From contig NZ_RYZH01000001.1 in NCBI RefSeq assembly GCF_003977685.1, positions 222,235-286,234 of the forward strand: a stretch of 64,000 bases of DNA. Reading direction: 5' to 3'. Both the position numbers and the translations under genes were made by a program. The notes below the pieces were generated by a model, which was given only the letters and a program-made list of their open reading frames with translations, was not told where the DNA came from and made no database searches. Source of the DNA: Tautonia sociabilis (GTDB lineage: Bacteria; Planctomycetota; Planctomycetia; Isosphaerales; Isosphaeraceae). Shown here one piece after another: positions 31,201 to 40,631 of the stretch (the first letter of the stretch is position 1; every line of letters begins with the position of its first letter).

Positions 31201-31970
31201 TCGGCCAGCTCACGGTGATCCCCGACGACGCCCTCGCCGCCGTCCCGATCGACGCGCTGGCGACGGGCGCCGATGCCCCGAATCTGCCTGCCATCCGCCT
31301 CGCGCCGTCGCTCGCCGTCCTGAGGCGTTCCCGGACCCTCGGCCGATCCGACCCGGAGCCGGGATCGAGCGTGGTCGTCTCCCCGGCGGGCGATCTGGTC
31401 TCGGCCCTGGCCGTCCGGTCGGCCTACGGGGCCGACGGCCGCCGCGTCGAGGTCGTCGCCGAGCCCGAGGGCCTGCCCTCCCGGCTGATCGGCGCCGGGG
31501 GGGCGCCCGCCGTGCTTCACATCCGGGGCCCCGCCGCGCTCGACCCCGCCGCGACCTCCTCCGGCTCGGCGGACCTGATCCTCGACGACGACTCCTCCCC
31601 CGAGGCCGATCCCTCCGCTCCCCGGCTGACCTGCTCCGACGTGCTCGGGCTCGACCTCCGGGGCGCCGTCGTCGTGCTCGACCTCTCCCACCGGCCGCTT
31701 CCGGCCTCTTGCCCGCCGACGGCCTGGCGCGACCTGTCCTCCTGCTGGCTTGCCGCCGGGGCGGGGGCGGTGCTCATCTCCCTGTGGGACCTGCCCGCCG
31801 ACTCCTCCCCCGCCTTCGTCGCCGAGCTGCACCGGGGGCTCTCCCGGGGACTTCCCCCCGACCAGGCGCTGGCGATCGCCCGGCGCGCCCTCGCCTCCCG
31901 CCCTGAGACCGCCGACCCGGTCCACTGGGCGGGGATCGTCCTCTACGATCCGGGCCCCCCCGGCCGCTGA
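28224..31970 (+). CDS. Propeller-TPR-CHAT-like protein lacking the CHAT catalytic dyad
   Basis: The 1248-residue protein begins with a hydrophobic export segment ending in a Cys (LLLLPVGVSC), possibly a lipoprotein signal. Residues 55-365 look like a WD/propeller region (LGALFADGRFAVYRP, VSGDALGLVLWDTSEP, LLAGLEDGRLLRLRPD). Residues 420-870 are helical, TPR-like repeats. The C-terminus resembles a CHAT domain: LTVIPDDALAAVPIDALATG, LAPSLAVLRRSRTL, WLAAGAGAVLISLWDLPADSS, and a C-terminal ALAIARRALASRPETADPVHWAGIVLYDPG. The usual His (in HxATHG) and Cys (in SACETG) are replaced; the regions read VLHIRGPAAL and VVVLDLSHRPL. It may be a regulatory or scaffold protein. The N-terminal domain assignment is tentative. 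Confidence 0.65.
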   Translation: MTRPRPGQDGRPSSAARMPPPARLLWLLLLLPVGVSCAPGDAATRGLAGAPVADDSRALAPPAGRAAGVEALCWGGPPADRRLGALFADGRFAVYRPQAGPSPASVGLVAPDRGRQFTGLALSAADRAVSGDALGLVLWDTSEPIARPIDRLDCGPVGALAIEPIGPGDLLAGLEDGRLLRLRPDRDALGSPRDELRSSGRAPGIRALEFVDGGRSLLVFRTDGRVERRSRSLDLPSEPIGPAEAAAEARGGIVRVLGPRDDGPALEAIGPDGSPRWRFPLPADGVGLAAVLGGDGLVVACNGRVLLLRMPLDGSPLPSEVRGLPAEGSSRVAADPADPDGRRVALADAAGRLLVYDAEDLARSAAPIHPDNAADLAFRLDRRAYHPRPGRGSDGLASDRLASRIAEVRRRLDRGDPDGLLAAVRSLEDDPALDRDAAAEVATLSAAVGQRFSWADSAIRLPLASARETFALRGWRDREADLSLWSGSVLLPPFDGRDDPGDPLLLEEALAECRRAAEGYRASGPGLERQAKVAEAMASWGLLALGRRAEAQRAFAPVERWVAADPVLRQAPELDRIASALAVSRLDWEAADLASDRLLRRLSPPGTDREPMAREAALERVGVLAALGRWAEASRVLEPDRPDDPEWTLRRGTVRRLAGIDSAPVDPSPPDGPTDSPGTAAIAHLRGRLAVSRDDTRPAGVELLARASQAHRRAGRPDLATEADLERAEALERLGRIDEAIDLFARVARTLGPDPHRSRSRGASRPIAFATGRARRGLARCQLARGRPDHALGALEEAGLIFWFDRQGEALVRSSVLATGREGATASLRAEARRAAFVPPGLAGADTDAAAAVRRLELRLSAEHRELALADPTRPIDRSSIDLGPDEAVLVLASAGPESIVGFLLRPGRPTVSRILPARRSDLRRAARLWRAALGDSGRPTELEPSPSPAVLLSIAPEPDLPEPAPPPDDDRAPGRVLLDSALGPFLGDLGGVGQLTVIPDDALAAVPIDALATGADAPNLPAIRLAPSLAVLRRSRTLGRSDPEPGSSVVVSPAGDLVSALAVRSAYGADGRRVEVVAEPEGLPSRLIGAGGAPAVLHIRGPAALDPAATSSGSADLILDDDSSPEADPSAPRLTCSDVLGLDLRGAVVVLDLSHRPLPASCPPTAWRDLSSCWLAAGAGAVLISLWDLPADSSPAFVAELHRGLSRGLPPDQALAIARRALASRPETADPVHWAGIVLYDPGPPGR

Positions 31971-32050
31971 CCCGCCTCGCCCGGGAGGTCGATCTCCTCC
32001 CCACCGGGGGCGCTCCGGCGAGAAGGCCCCTGAGCATCCCATCCTCGCGT

Positions 32051-32081
32051 TTGCCAATCCGACGATGTCGGGGAATAGTAT
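32051..32081 (+). promoter_or_regulatory. Weak promoter candidate before the second hydrolase
   Basis: TTGCCA (32051-32056) and TAGTAT (32076-32081) lie 19 bp apart, about 125 bp before the start codon. The spacing is longer than ideal. Confidence 0.25.
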
Positions 32082-32206
32082 GGGGACGGTGCGCATCTCG
32101 GGGGCCACGAATCGCGCCGGGGACCATGAACCCGCGATGGCCCGCCGCCCGGAGGGAGCCGGATCGGACTTCGACGTCCCGACCGACCCTCTGAGGACCG
32201 GCTCTC

Positions 32207-33241
32207 ATGAGCGATCCCCGCGATCTCCTGCCGATCGGGTCCCGACGCTCCTCCTCCTCCTCCCGGCGCCGCCAGCCGCGATCTCGGCCGGCCTGCGAGC
32301 CGCTGGAAGGCCGGTCGCTCTGCTCGGGGCTGTCCTCGCCCCACTCCCCCGGGGCCGCGATCGTGCTGGCCGATCGGCTTCCCCGGTACGCTCACCTGAT
32401 TGCGGGGCCTCGGCCGACCCCTCGCCCGAGCCCCCGCCTCGGCCGCCCCGGGACGGCCGATGGCCCGGTCCTGAGGGATCTCGTCTACCGAACCGACGGC
32501 GACCGCCCCGAACGGCTCGACGTCTATCTCCCTGCCGGGTCTCCCCCGGCCGGCGGCTGGCCGGTCGTGCTGGCGATCCACGGCGGCGGCTGGCGGCGGT
32601 TCAGCAGGGAGCGGTACGGCCCGAAGGTCGAACCGCTGCGGGCGTTCGGTTACGCGGTCGTTGCCCCAAACTACACCCTGTCCGCCCCGGGCCGTCCGAG
32701 CTGGCCCGAGAACCTCGACGATGTGAAGGAGGCCGTCCGCTGGGTGCGCCGCAACGCGTCGCAATTCGGCTTCGATGCCGGCCGCATCGCCGCCATCGGA
32801 GAGTCGGCTGGAGGCCACCTCGCGGCCCTGCTCGGCACCTCCCCCGACGACCCGGGGCCCGACGGCCTCTCCAGCAGGGTCGACGCCGTGATCGACTTCT
32901 TCGGGCCCGCCGACCTGGCCGCGCTCGTCTCCGACTCTCGGGGAGGGCCGGCGGCAGTCCAGATGCTCGGCGGCCTCCCCGAGGCGATCCCGTCCCGCTA
33001 CGAGGAGGCCTCCCCCGTCTTCCTCGCCTCGGCCGATGACGCCCCGACCTTGATCGTCCACGGCTCGGCCGATCCGGTCGTCAACCCCCGCCAGTCCCAG
33101 CTCCTGGCCGACGCCCTCCGACGGGAGGGCGTGCCGACCCAGCTTGTCATCCTCCCCCGCGCCGGCCACGGCTTCGGGCCCTTCCAGCCGGGGACGGGGA
33201 TCTCGGAGCAGGTCCTCCAGTTTCTGGCCACGTTCCTGTGA
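32207..33241 (+). CDS. Exported alpha/beta hydrolase (BD-FAE/lipase-like esterase) with LEPR-like N-terminus
   Basis: The 344-residue protein starts with a Ser/Arg-rich stretch and then CEPLEGRSLCSG (about residues 31-42), a variant of the planctomycete LEPR export motif. The esterase domain (from about residue 85) has the oxyanion motif IHGGGWRRFS, EAVRWVRRNASQFGFDAGRIAAIGESAGGHLAALLG with the nucleophile Ser, the acid in IVHGSADPVVN and the His in PRAGHGFGPF. It resembles feruloyl/acetyl esterases acting on polysaccharide esters. It is unusual to see this motif on a small single-domain enzyme. Confidence 0.85.
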   Translation: MSDPRDLLPIGSRRSSSSSRRRQPRSRPACEPLEGRSLCSGLSSPHSPGAAIVLADRLPRYAHLIAGPRPTPRPSPRLGRPGTADGPVLRDLVYRTDGDRPERLDVYLPAGSPPAGGWPVVLAIHGGGWRRFSRERYGPKVEPLRAFGYAVVAPNYTLSAPGRPSWPENLDDVKEAVRWVRRNASQFGFDAGRIAAIGESAGGHLAALLGTSPDDPGPDGLSSRVDAVIDFFGPADLAALVSDSRGGPAAVQMLGGLPEAIPSRYEEASPVFLASADDAPTLIVHGSADPVVNPRQSQLLADALRREGVPTQLVILPRAGHGFGPFQPGTGISEQVLQFLATFL

Positions 33242-33515
33242 GCGTGATCGGGGGACCGTCACCACCGCTGGCGGATGCCGGACTCCGAGGGCTCCGGGGG
33301 CCCGATCCCATCCTGAGTTCGGGACGACCTCAGGGCTCGGTCGACCTCGGCCGGCCCCCCGGAAGCGGCCTCCGCCCCCTTGGAACGTTGGCCCGCCGCA
33401 TCTCTCCCTGGGGTCGGCTCTTGCATCGCGCGATCCGCCATGCGATAAGGGTCGCTCCCGGGGCCTGACCTTCGCCGCCCCTCGCCCTTCCCAGGACTCG
33501 GACCCGACCCGAACG

Positions 33516-34754
33516 ATGCCGGGACGCCACGTCGCCCCTCTGATCGCCACTGAGTACGAACTGCGCGAGCTGGTCGCCCACCTCCGCGACCAGGGCCGCT
33601 TCGCCTTTGACACGGAATTCGTCTCCGAGGACACCTTCGAGCCGGTCCTCTGCCTGGCCCAGGTGGCTACCCGGGAGCGGATGGTCGCCATCGACCCGCT
33701 GGCCCGCGGCCTCGACCTGGAGCCGCTCTGGGACGCGGTGCTCGACCCCAAGCTCGAGGTCGTCATGCACGCCGCCGGGGAGGACCTGCGCATCTGCCGC
33801 CTCCAGACCGGCCGGCTCCCCTCTCGGGTCTTCGATACCCAGGTCGCCGCCGGCCTGGCCGGCTTCGGCTACCCGATGTCGCTGGTCAACCTCGTTGGCC
33901 AGGCCCTCGGCATTCCCCTCTCCGGCAGCGAGACGCGCACCGACTGGCGCCGCCGCCCCCTGAGCGAGGCCCAGGTTTCCTACGCCCTCGACGACGTCGC
34001 CCACTTGCTCGACCTGGCCGACTTCCTCCGGGGCCGCCTCGATTCCTGGGGCCGATCCGCCTGGGCCGAGGACGAATTCGCCGCCTTCGTCGCGTCCGTC
34101 CGTCGCCGGGTCGAGGAGGATCGCTGGCGACGCCTTCCCGGGGCCGGCACCCTCAGCCGAAGGTCGCTGGAAGTCGCCCGTCGCCTGTACGACTGGCGCA
34201 TCGAGGAGGCCCGCGCCTCCAACCGGCCGATCCGCCAGGTGATGCGCGACGACCTGCTGGTCGGCATCGCCCGCCGCCAGCCGAGGACGAAACGCGACCT
34301 GGAAGCCCTCCGCGACTTCAACCGCCCGCACCTGGTCGCCCGCTCCCGAGAGATCCTCGACGTCGTCGCCGAGGCCCTGCTCGTCCCCGAGGACCGCCTC
34401 CCCGAGCCCTCCGAGCGCCCCGACGATCTGCCGGGGATGCCGATGCTCACCTCTCTGCTCAACGCCACCCTGGCCCACTGCGCCGCCCGGTATCAGATCT
34501 CCACCGGCCTGGTCGGCTCGTCCAACGACCTGAAGGCCCTCGTCCGCTGGCACCTCGACGGCAGGCCGGACCAACTCGCTCCGGACCTACTCCGCGGCTG
34601 GCGGGCGGACGTCTGCGGCCGGGCGCTGCTCGACGTGCTCTCCGGGCGCCTGGCCCTCCGGATCGATGACCTCGGGTCCGAGGTCCCCGTGGCCCTGGAG
34701 CCGGTCCCCCCTCATCCGCCCGCCGCAACCGACTCTCCCGACGGATCGCCATGA
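33516..34754 (+). CDS. rnd: Ribonuclease D
   Basis: This is a 3'-5' exoribonuclease that trims tRNA and other small RNA ends. The 412-residue protein has the DEDD-y catalytic set: DTE in FAFDTEFVSEDTF, Asp in MHAAGEDLRIC, and the Tyr-x3-Asp in SYALDDVAHLLDL. The RNase D signature TDWRRRPLSEAQ is present, and an HRDC-like region follows (residues about 210-290, RRLYDWRIEEARASNRPIR). The ATG at 33516 directly precedes the exonuclease domain. The stop overlaps the next start (ATGA), so it is coupled with the isomerase gene. Confidence 0.92.
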   Translation: MPGRHVAPLIATEYELRELVAHLRDQGRFAFDTEFVSEDTFEPVLCLAQVATRERMVAIDPLARGLDLEPLWDAVLDPKLEVVMHAAGEDLRICRLQTGRLPSRVFDTQVAAGLAGFGYPMSLVNLVGQALGIPLSGSETRTDWRRRPLSEAQVSYALDDVAHLLDLADFLRGRLDSWGRSAWAEDEFAAFVASVRRRVEEDRWRRLPGAGTLSRRSLEVARRLYDWRIEEARASNRPIRQVMRDDLLVGIARRQPRTKRDLEALRDFNRPHLVARSREILDVVAEALLVPEDRLPEPSERPDDLPGMPMLTSLLNATLAHCAARYQISTGLVGSSNDLKALVRWHLDGRPDQLAPDLLRGWRADVCGRALLDVLSGRLALRIDDLGSEVPVALEPVPPHPPAATDSPDGSP

Positions 34755-35593
34755 CCCGGATCATCAGCTGCTTCACCAACTGCTACGGCCCCTCCGGCGT
34801 CCACGCCGCCGCCGAGAGGATTCGGGACGCCGGCATCGACGCCCTGGAGCTGGCTCTCCGCGGCCACAACTTCGGCGGCCTCGTCATCCCCGAGGAGGCC
34901 GTCGTCACCGAGAAGGCCGACGACGCCACCGCCGCGGCCTTCCGAGACAAGCTCCAGGCCCTCGGCGTCCGGGTCAGCGGCTGCAACGTCGGCGGCGGCG
35001 ACATGCGCACCGACGAGGGGACCGCGCTCACCGAGCGGCGCATCCGCTTCGCGAAACGGTGGTTCGGCGTCGACGTCGTCGTCTCCGGGGCGAGCCAGCC
35101 CACGACCCCGCTCGAACGCCGAGCCGTCGTCGAGAACCTCCGCAAGGTCGGCAACGTCGCCCAGGAACTCGGCGTCGTCATCGCCCTGGAGACGCACAAG
35201 GGGCCGACCCAGAACGCCGACGAGATGCTCACCCTGATGTTCGAGGTCCATCACCCCGCCGTCCGCCTGAACTTCGACACCGGCAACATCCTCTACTACA
35301 ACCCCGGCGCCGACCTCTACGAACAGCTCGACCGCGTCAAGGAGTTCGTCCGCAACGTCCACCTCAAGGACTCCCGAGGCCAGGCCGAGGACTGGTACTT
35401 CCCCGCCCTGGGAGACGGCGGCGCCATCGACTTCGCCCGGATCCGGACCCAACTCGACGCGATCGGCTTCACCGGCCCCTACACCATCGAGATCGAGGGG
35501 ATCGCCGGCGAGCCCGAGCCCGGCCTCGAAGGCCGTCACGACCGCGTCAAGCGCAGCGTCGACCACCTGCGCTCCTGCGGCTATTTCGATTGA
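34751..35593 (+). CDS. Sugar phosphate isomerase/epimerase (xylose-isomerase-like TIM barrel)
   Basis: The 280-residue protein is a single TIM barrel of the AP-endonuclease-2/xylose isomerase-like family. Probable metal ligands are Glu in VIALETHKGPTQ, Asp in LNFDTGNILYYN, His in VHLKDSRG and Glu in YTIEIEG. Members isomerise or epimerise ketoses or cyclitols; the substrate here is unknown. It overlaps rnd by four bases, but no functional link is evident. A strong hairpin follows the stop codon. Confidence 0.85.
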   Translation: MTRIISCFTNCYGPSGVHAAAERIRDAGIDALELALRGHNFGGLVIPEEAVVTEKADDATAAAFRDKLQALGVRVSGCNVGGGDMRTDEGTALTERRIRFAKRWFGVDVVVSGASQPTTPLERRAVVENLRKVGNVAQELGVVIALETHKGPTQNADEMLTLMFEVHHPAVRLNFDTGNILYYNPGADLYEQLDRVKEFVRNVHLKDSRGQAEDWYFPALGDGGAIDFARIRTQLDAIGFTGPYTIEIEGIAGEPEPGLEGRHDRVKRSVDHLRSCGYFD

Positions 35594-35599
35594 ACCTCC

Positions 35600-35622
35600 C
35601 CCCGAGCGGCCCCCGCTCGGGG
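35600..35622 (+). terminator. Hairpin terminator candidate after the rnd-isomerase operon
   Basis: CCCCGAGCGG and CCGCTCGGGG form a perfect 10-bp stem with a CCC loop starting seven bases after the stop codon. No T-run follows. Confidence 0.5.
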
Positions 35623-35671
35623 AGGCCGCCGTCCCCCTCGAAGCCCGGCCTGTCGATCCCCCGGCCGACCC

Positions 35672-35680
35672 TGGTATGAT
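35672..35680 (+). promoter_or_regulatory. Extended -10 promoter of the kinase gene
   Basis: TGGTATGAT combines the extended TGn element with a TATGAT -10 box. No good -35 is seen. Transcription would start about 105 bp before the kinase ATG. Confidence 0.4.
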
Positions 35681-35793
35681 GGGGCGACCATGTGGGGGCA
35701 TGTCACCCCGAGCACCGATCGCCGCCGTCCGGCGACGTCCCGCCGATCGAACCGCGGGCCGTCCCGCCCGAGCCCCGGAGGCCCGACGACCGT

Positions 35794-36648
35794 ATGTCGA
35801 GCACGACCGCCGAGCCGAAGCTGGCGAAGATGGACTACGAGGTGGTGAAGCCCCTCGGCGCCGGGGCGGGCAGCACGATCCTGCTGATCCGGGACAAGGC
35901 GACCGGCCGCAAGTACGCCCTGAAGGTTGTCCGCCGCCAGGGCCCCGAGGACGACATCTACGTCAACCAGGCCCTCGTCGAGTGGAAGGCCGCTCGGATG
36001 CTCAACCATCCGGGCATCCTCAAGGTGCTGGACTGCCGCGTCAAGAAGTCCTGGTTCCGCACCACCGGCGTCGAGCTGCTGATGGAATACGTCGACGGCC
36101 TGGTCCTCGACGACGTCGGCACCCTCTCCGTCCCCAAGCTCCTCGCCATCTTCCGCCGCGTGGCCGACGCGATGGTCCACATGCACCGCCGGGGCGTCTA
36201 CCACGGGGACCTCAAGCCCGGCAATCTGATGCTCTCCCAGGCCGGCGAGGTCAAGGTCATCGACTTCGGCACCGCCTGGATCCAGGGGGAGGACAAGGCC
36301 CGGGTTCAGGGCACGCCCTACTACATGGCCCCCGAGCAGTCCGAGCGCCGCGTGATCGACGAGAAGACCGACCTGTATAATTTTGGCGCCACGATGTATC
36401 GTATGTTTACAGGCGAGTACGTCAACCTTGGCATCCCCGGCCTGGACAACGGCCGCGTCAACCGAGCCCGCATGCAGACGCCCGCTGCGCTCAACGACGC
36501 CATCCCCGTTCCCCTCAGCGACCTGATCATGGAGTGCGTCGCCCGCAACCCCGACCGCCGCCCCTCCGGCATGGCCGAGGTCAAGGCCCGCCTCGACGAG
36601 ATCGCCTCCTCCCTCCGAGGCCAGGCCGGCGGAAACGCCTCCTCCTGA
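35794..36648 (+). CDS. Small serine/threonine protein kinase
   Basis: The 284-residue protein is a bare kinase domain without a transmembrane segment. It has a glycine loop (LGAGAGSTILLI), the ATP-binding Lys in KYALKVVRR, the alpha-C Glu in LVEWKAARML, the catalytic loop YHGDLKPGNLML, DFG in VIDFGTAW and the APE-like TPYYMAPEQSE. The usual HRD is HGD, so it is a non-RD kinase type, but Asp, Lys and Asn are kept and activity is likely. The ATG at 35794 has GGAGG 13 bases upstream; a longer in-frame extension upstream is Pro/Arg-rich and looks non-coding. Around 36373-36415 the DNA is unusually A/T rich. Confidence 0.88.
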   Translation: MSSTTAEPKLAKMDYEVVKPLGAGAGSTILLIRDKATGRKYALKVVRRQGPEDDIYVNQALVEWKAARMLNHPGILKVLDCRVKKSWFRTTGVELLMEYVDGLVLDDVGTLSVPKLLAIFRRVADAMVHMHRRGVYHGDLKPGNLMLSQAGEVKVIDFGTAWIQGEDKARVQGTPYYMAPEQSERRVIDEKTDLYNFGATMYRMFTGEYVNLGIPGLDNGRVNRARMQTPAALNDAIPVPLSDLIMECVARNPDRRPSGMAEVKARLDEIASSLRGQAGGNASS

Positions 36649-37234
36649 CCTCTGGGCCATCGAGCCGGGAGGTCGCCCCCGCGTCTCTTTCGGTTCCCGA
36701 CGTCCCCCCCGTCGCTTCCCGGTTCGAGCGATCCGATGCCGGGAGTGATCGGCGATCGGGGATCTCCGGCCTCTCGTCACATCCCGAGCGTCCTCGACGC
36801 AGAGGACAGGCCGCCTGGCTCTCTGGAGGGGACCTCGCGATCCAGGAAGGGAATGGGCCCGGGCCCGGGTCTTCGCCCCCCGGCGGGAGCCCTCGGGTTC
36901 GTCCTTCTCCGCGGATCGCCCGAAAGGCGGTCGGGCGCCGGGAGGCGATCGAGTCGAGGCGGAGCGGGCCGTCCCCTCGCACGACCCCCGACTCGGGTCC
37001 GAGGGTCCCGCACGCCGTCGCGTCGGTCAACGACCGAACCGATTGCCCGCGGCCATCCCCGGTCCGGCCGGGTCCGGTCCGGCTCGATCGCCCTTGCCCC
37101 GCCCCGAGGGCGAGGAGTACAGTGACCCTGTCGGAGGCGTCGTCCATCGCCCGCATCGCCCACCGGCCCGGGGCCCTCCGCCCCGATGCCCTCGCCGCGC
37201 GTTCGAGTCGGACTCAAGGGGGACAGGACCGGAC
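36649..37234 (+). other. Intergenic region before lipB
   Basis: This is 586 bp of GC-rich DNA. Open frames here have Pro/Arg/Gly-rich translations typical of chance. Only a promoter candidate near its right end is recognisable. Confidence 0.5.
37094..37123 (+). promoter_or_regulatory. Promoter candidate for lipB-lipA
   Basis: TTGCCC (37094-37099), an 18-bp spacer and TACAGT (37118-37123) lie about 110 bp before the lipB start. Confidence 0.45.
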
Positions 37235-37969
37235 ATGTCGACCGATCTGCCCCCGTCGCTCGAAGTGTTCCTCCTCGGGCTCGTCGACTTCGACGAGGCC
37301 CAGATGCTCCAGCGTCGCCTGGTCTACGATCTGGGCGAGTCTCCCTGCGCCGGCGCGTTGGTCCTCTGCGAACACCCCCCGACGATCAGCATCGGCCGCT
37401 CCGGCAGCCGGGCTCACATCGCTGCCGACGACGACGAGCTGCGGCGTCACGGCGTCGACGTCCGCTGGGTCAACCGAGGAGGCGGCACGGAGCTGCACCT
37501 GCCGGGCCAGCTCAACGCCTATCTCGCCCTCGACCTGAACCGCGCCGGCCTCGACCTGAAGGGCTACCTCGACGGCCTCCGCCGCTCCACCATCGCCACC
37601 CTGGCCGACTTCGACCTGAGGGGCTCGACCCACCCGAACTCCCCCGGGGTCTTCGTCGGCAACGCCCGGGTGGCCTCGATCGGCGTGGCCGTCCGGCGCT
37701 GGATCGCCTATCATGGGATCGCGCTGAACGTCGGCCCGTTCCTGGAGCCCTTCACGCTGCTGGACGAGGCCGGCCCGGACGGATCCCGCCTGCGCCGCAC
37801 CTCGATGGAGGCCCAGCGCCAGCGCCCCGCGCCGATGCCCAAGGTCCGCGAGTCCCTCGTGCGGCACCTGGAGGGCACGTTCGGGCTGACCCGGCACCAC
37901 GTCTATACCGCCCACCCGATGATCCGCCGCAAGGCCCGCCTGCATGCCTACGCCCAGAGCCTCGGATAA
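37235..37969 (+). CDS. lipB: LipB-family octanoyltransferase with both catalytic residues replaced
   Basis: LipB moves octanoyl groups from acyl carrier protein to the lipoyl domains of dehydrogenases; LipA then adds sulfur. The 244-residue protein aligns well with LipB: LCEHPPTISIGRSG, RGGGTELHLPGQLNAYLALDL (His88) and VASIGVAVRRWIAYHGIALNV. Known enzymes use a Lys (Lys135 in E. coli, within GAKIASLG) and a Cys (Cys169, within INPCG). Here these positions are Arg145 (GNARVASIG) and Ala179 (LDEAG), and there is no Cys after residue 45. It overlaps lipA by 26 bp. Its place argues for a lipoate role, but the chemistry must differ or be lost. Confidence 0.78.
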   Translation: MSTDLPPSLEVFLLGLVDFDEAQMLQRRLVYDLGESPCAGALVLCEHPPTISIGRSGSRAHIAADDDELRRHGVDVRWVNRGGGTELHLPGQLNAYLALDLNRAGLDLKGYLDGLRRSTIATLADFDLRGSTHPNSPGVFVGNARVASIGVAVRRWIAYHGIALNVGPFLEPFTLLDEAGPDGSRLRRTSMEAQRQRPAPMPKVRESLVRHLEGTFGLTRHHVYTAHPMIRRKARLHAYAQSLG

Positions 37970-38933
37970 CGCCGCCGCCGCTCGCCCCCCGGCCGCCTCC
38001 GCCGTCGCCCTGCCCGCGCTGCCGATCGTCGGCCCCGACGGTCGGGACGTCCAGGCCGTCCCCCACCGCCGGCTCCCCTCCTGGCTCAAGCGCCCCTTGC
38101 CCGAGTCCGGCGGCATCGGCCCCACCGCCCGGCTCATCGAGGAGCTCGGCCTGGAGACGATCTGCGAGTCCGGCAAGTGCCCCAACCGCTCCGAGTGCTG
38201 GACGAGGAAGACCGCCTCGTTCATGATCCTCGGGGAGGTCTGCACCCGTCCCTGCGGCTTCTGCTCCGTCCCCCGAGGCAAGCCCGACGCCCCCGCCCAG
38301 GACGAGCCCGATCGGCTGGCCGAGGCCTGCGCCCGCCTCGGCCTGAAGCACGTCGTCATCACCTCCGTCACCCGGGACGACCTGCCCGACGGCGGCGCCG
38401 ATCACTTCCGCCGCTGCATCCTCGCCGTCCGAGAGCGCACCGGCGCCGTGGTCGAGGTCCTCACCCCCGACTTCGACGGCGACACCGCCGCCCTCGACAT
38501 CGTCCTCTCCGCCTCTCCCGAGGTCTTCAACCACAACCTGGAGACCGTCGCCCGCCTTCAGCGGTACGTCCGCCGCAAGAGCCAGTACGCCGTCAGCCTG
38601 CGGGTTCTCGCCTACGCCAAGCGGGCCCGCCCCGACCTGCTCACCAAGAGCGGCCTGATGCTCGGCCTCGGCGAGACGACCGAGGAGGTCATCGAGACGA
38701 TGTCCGACCTCCGCGATGCCGGCTGCGACCTGCTCACCATTGGCCAGTACCTCCGCCCCTCGCCGAAGCACCTCCCCGTCGAGCGCTACCTTCCCCCCGA
38801 GGAATTCGACGAGCTGGGCCGGATCGCCCGGTCGCTCGGCTTCGCCGACGTCGCCAGCGGCCCGTTCGTCCGCTCCAGCTACCACGCCGATCGGATGGCC
38901 CATCCTGGCGTGAGCTCCCCGCACCGGCCCTGA
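37944..38933 (+). CDS. lipA: Lipoyl synthase
   Basis: This radical-SAM enzyme inserts two sulfur atoms into octanoyl-protein. The 329-residue protein has both clusters: the auxiliary cluster in CESGKCPNRSECW (CX4CX5C) and the radical-SAM cluster in CTRPCGFCSV (CX3CX2C). Also present are VVITSVTRDDLPDGGA, FNHNLETVARLQ and the C-terminal RSSYHAD that supplies the serine ligand. The start overlaps the end of lipB by 26 bp, so the two genes are tightly coupled. Confidence 0.96.
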   Translation: MPTPRASDNAAAARPPAASAVALPALPIVGPDGRDVQAVPHRRLPSWLKRPLPESGGIGPTARLIEELGLETICESGKCPNRSECWTRKTASFMILGEVCTRPCGFCSVPRGKPDAPAQDEPDRLAEACARLGLKHVVITSVTRDDLPDGGADHFRRCILAVRERTGAVVEVLTPDFDGDTAALDIVLSASPEVFNHNLETVARLQRYVRRKSQYAVSLRVLAYAKRARPDLLTKSGLMLGLGETTEEVIETMSDLRDAGCDLLTIGQYLRPSPKHLPVERYLPPEEFDELGRIARSLGFADVASGPFVRSSYHADRMAHPGVSSPHRP

Positions 38934-39213
38934 GTTTCCCCTCGACGACGGGGCAGGGGGCTCCTCCCCATTCCCGAAGGCCCCGGCGGCGGCCTCTCCG
39001 GCCGTCTCTCCGGCTCCTCGCCCTCTGCTCCCGGCTCACGACGAGAGCCCAGGGCGAACATCGAGGCCCCGGCCGGTGTCCTCCGACGGTTCGAATGGTT
39101 AAGATGAGATACCCCCGGTCGGGCCCCGCCGTCACGCCCGGTTCCTTCGATTCGGTCAACTCGGCCGGGGTGTCCGCCACCCTCCGAGCGTCCTCCTGAT
39201 CGAGATCCCCCCG

Positions 39214-40626
<1,413 letters not shown>

Positions 40627-40631
40627 CCACC

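Noticed and set aside
27720..32108. A 1462-codon open frame antisense to the propeller-TPR-CHAT-like gene, and similar frames at 5618-8407, 12320-15730, 22374-24767 and 47829-51230
   Set aside because: Their translations are Gly/Arg/Asp/Val-rich with no family landmarks and lie exactly opposite recognisable genes. In very GC-rich DNA stop codons are rare in the shadow frames.
36736..37125. Open frame in the gap before lipB
   Set aside because: Its translation is low-complexity Pro/Arg/Ser/Gly with no ribosome-binding site of note and no known motif.
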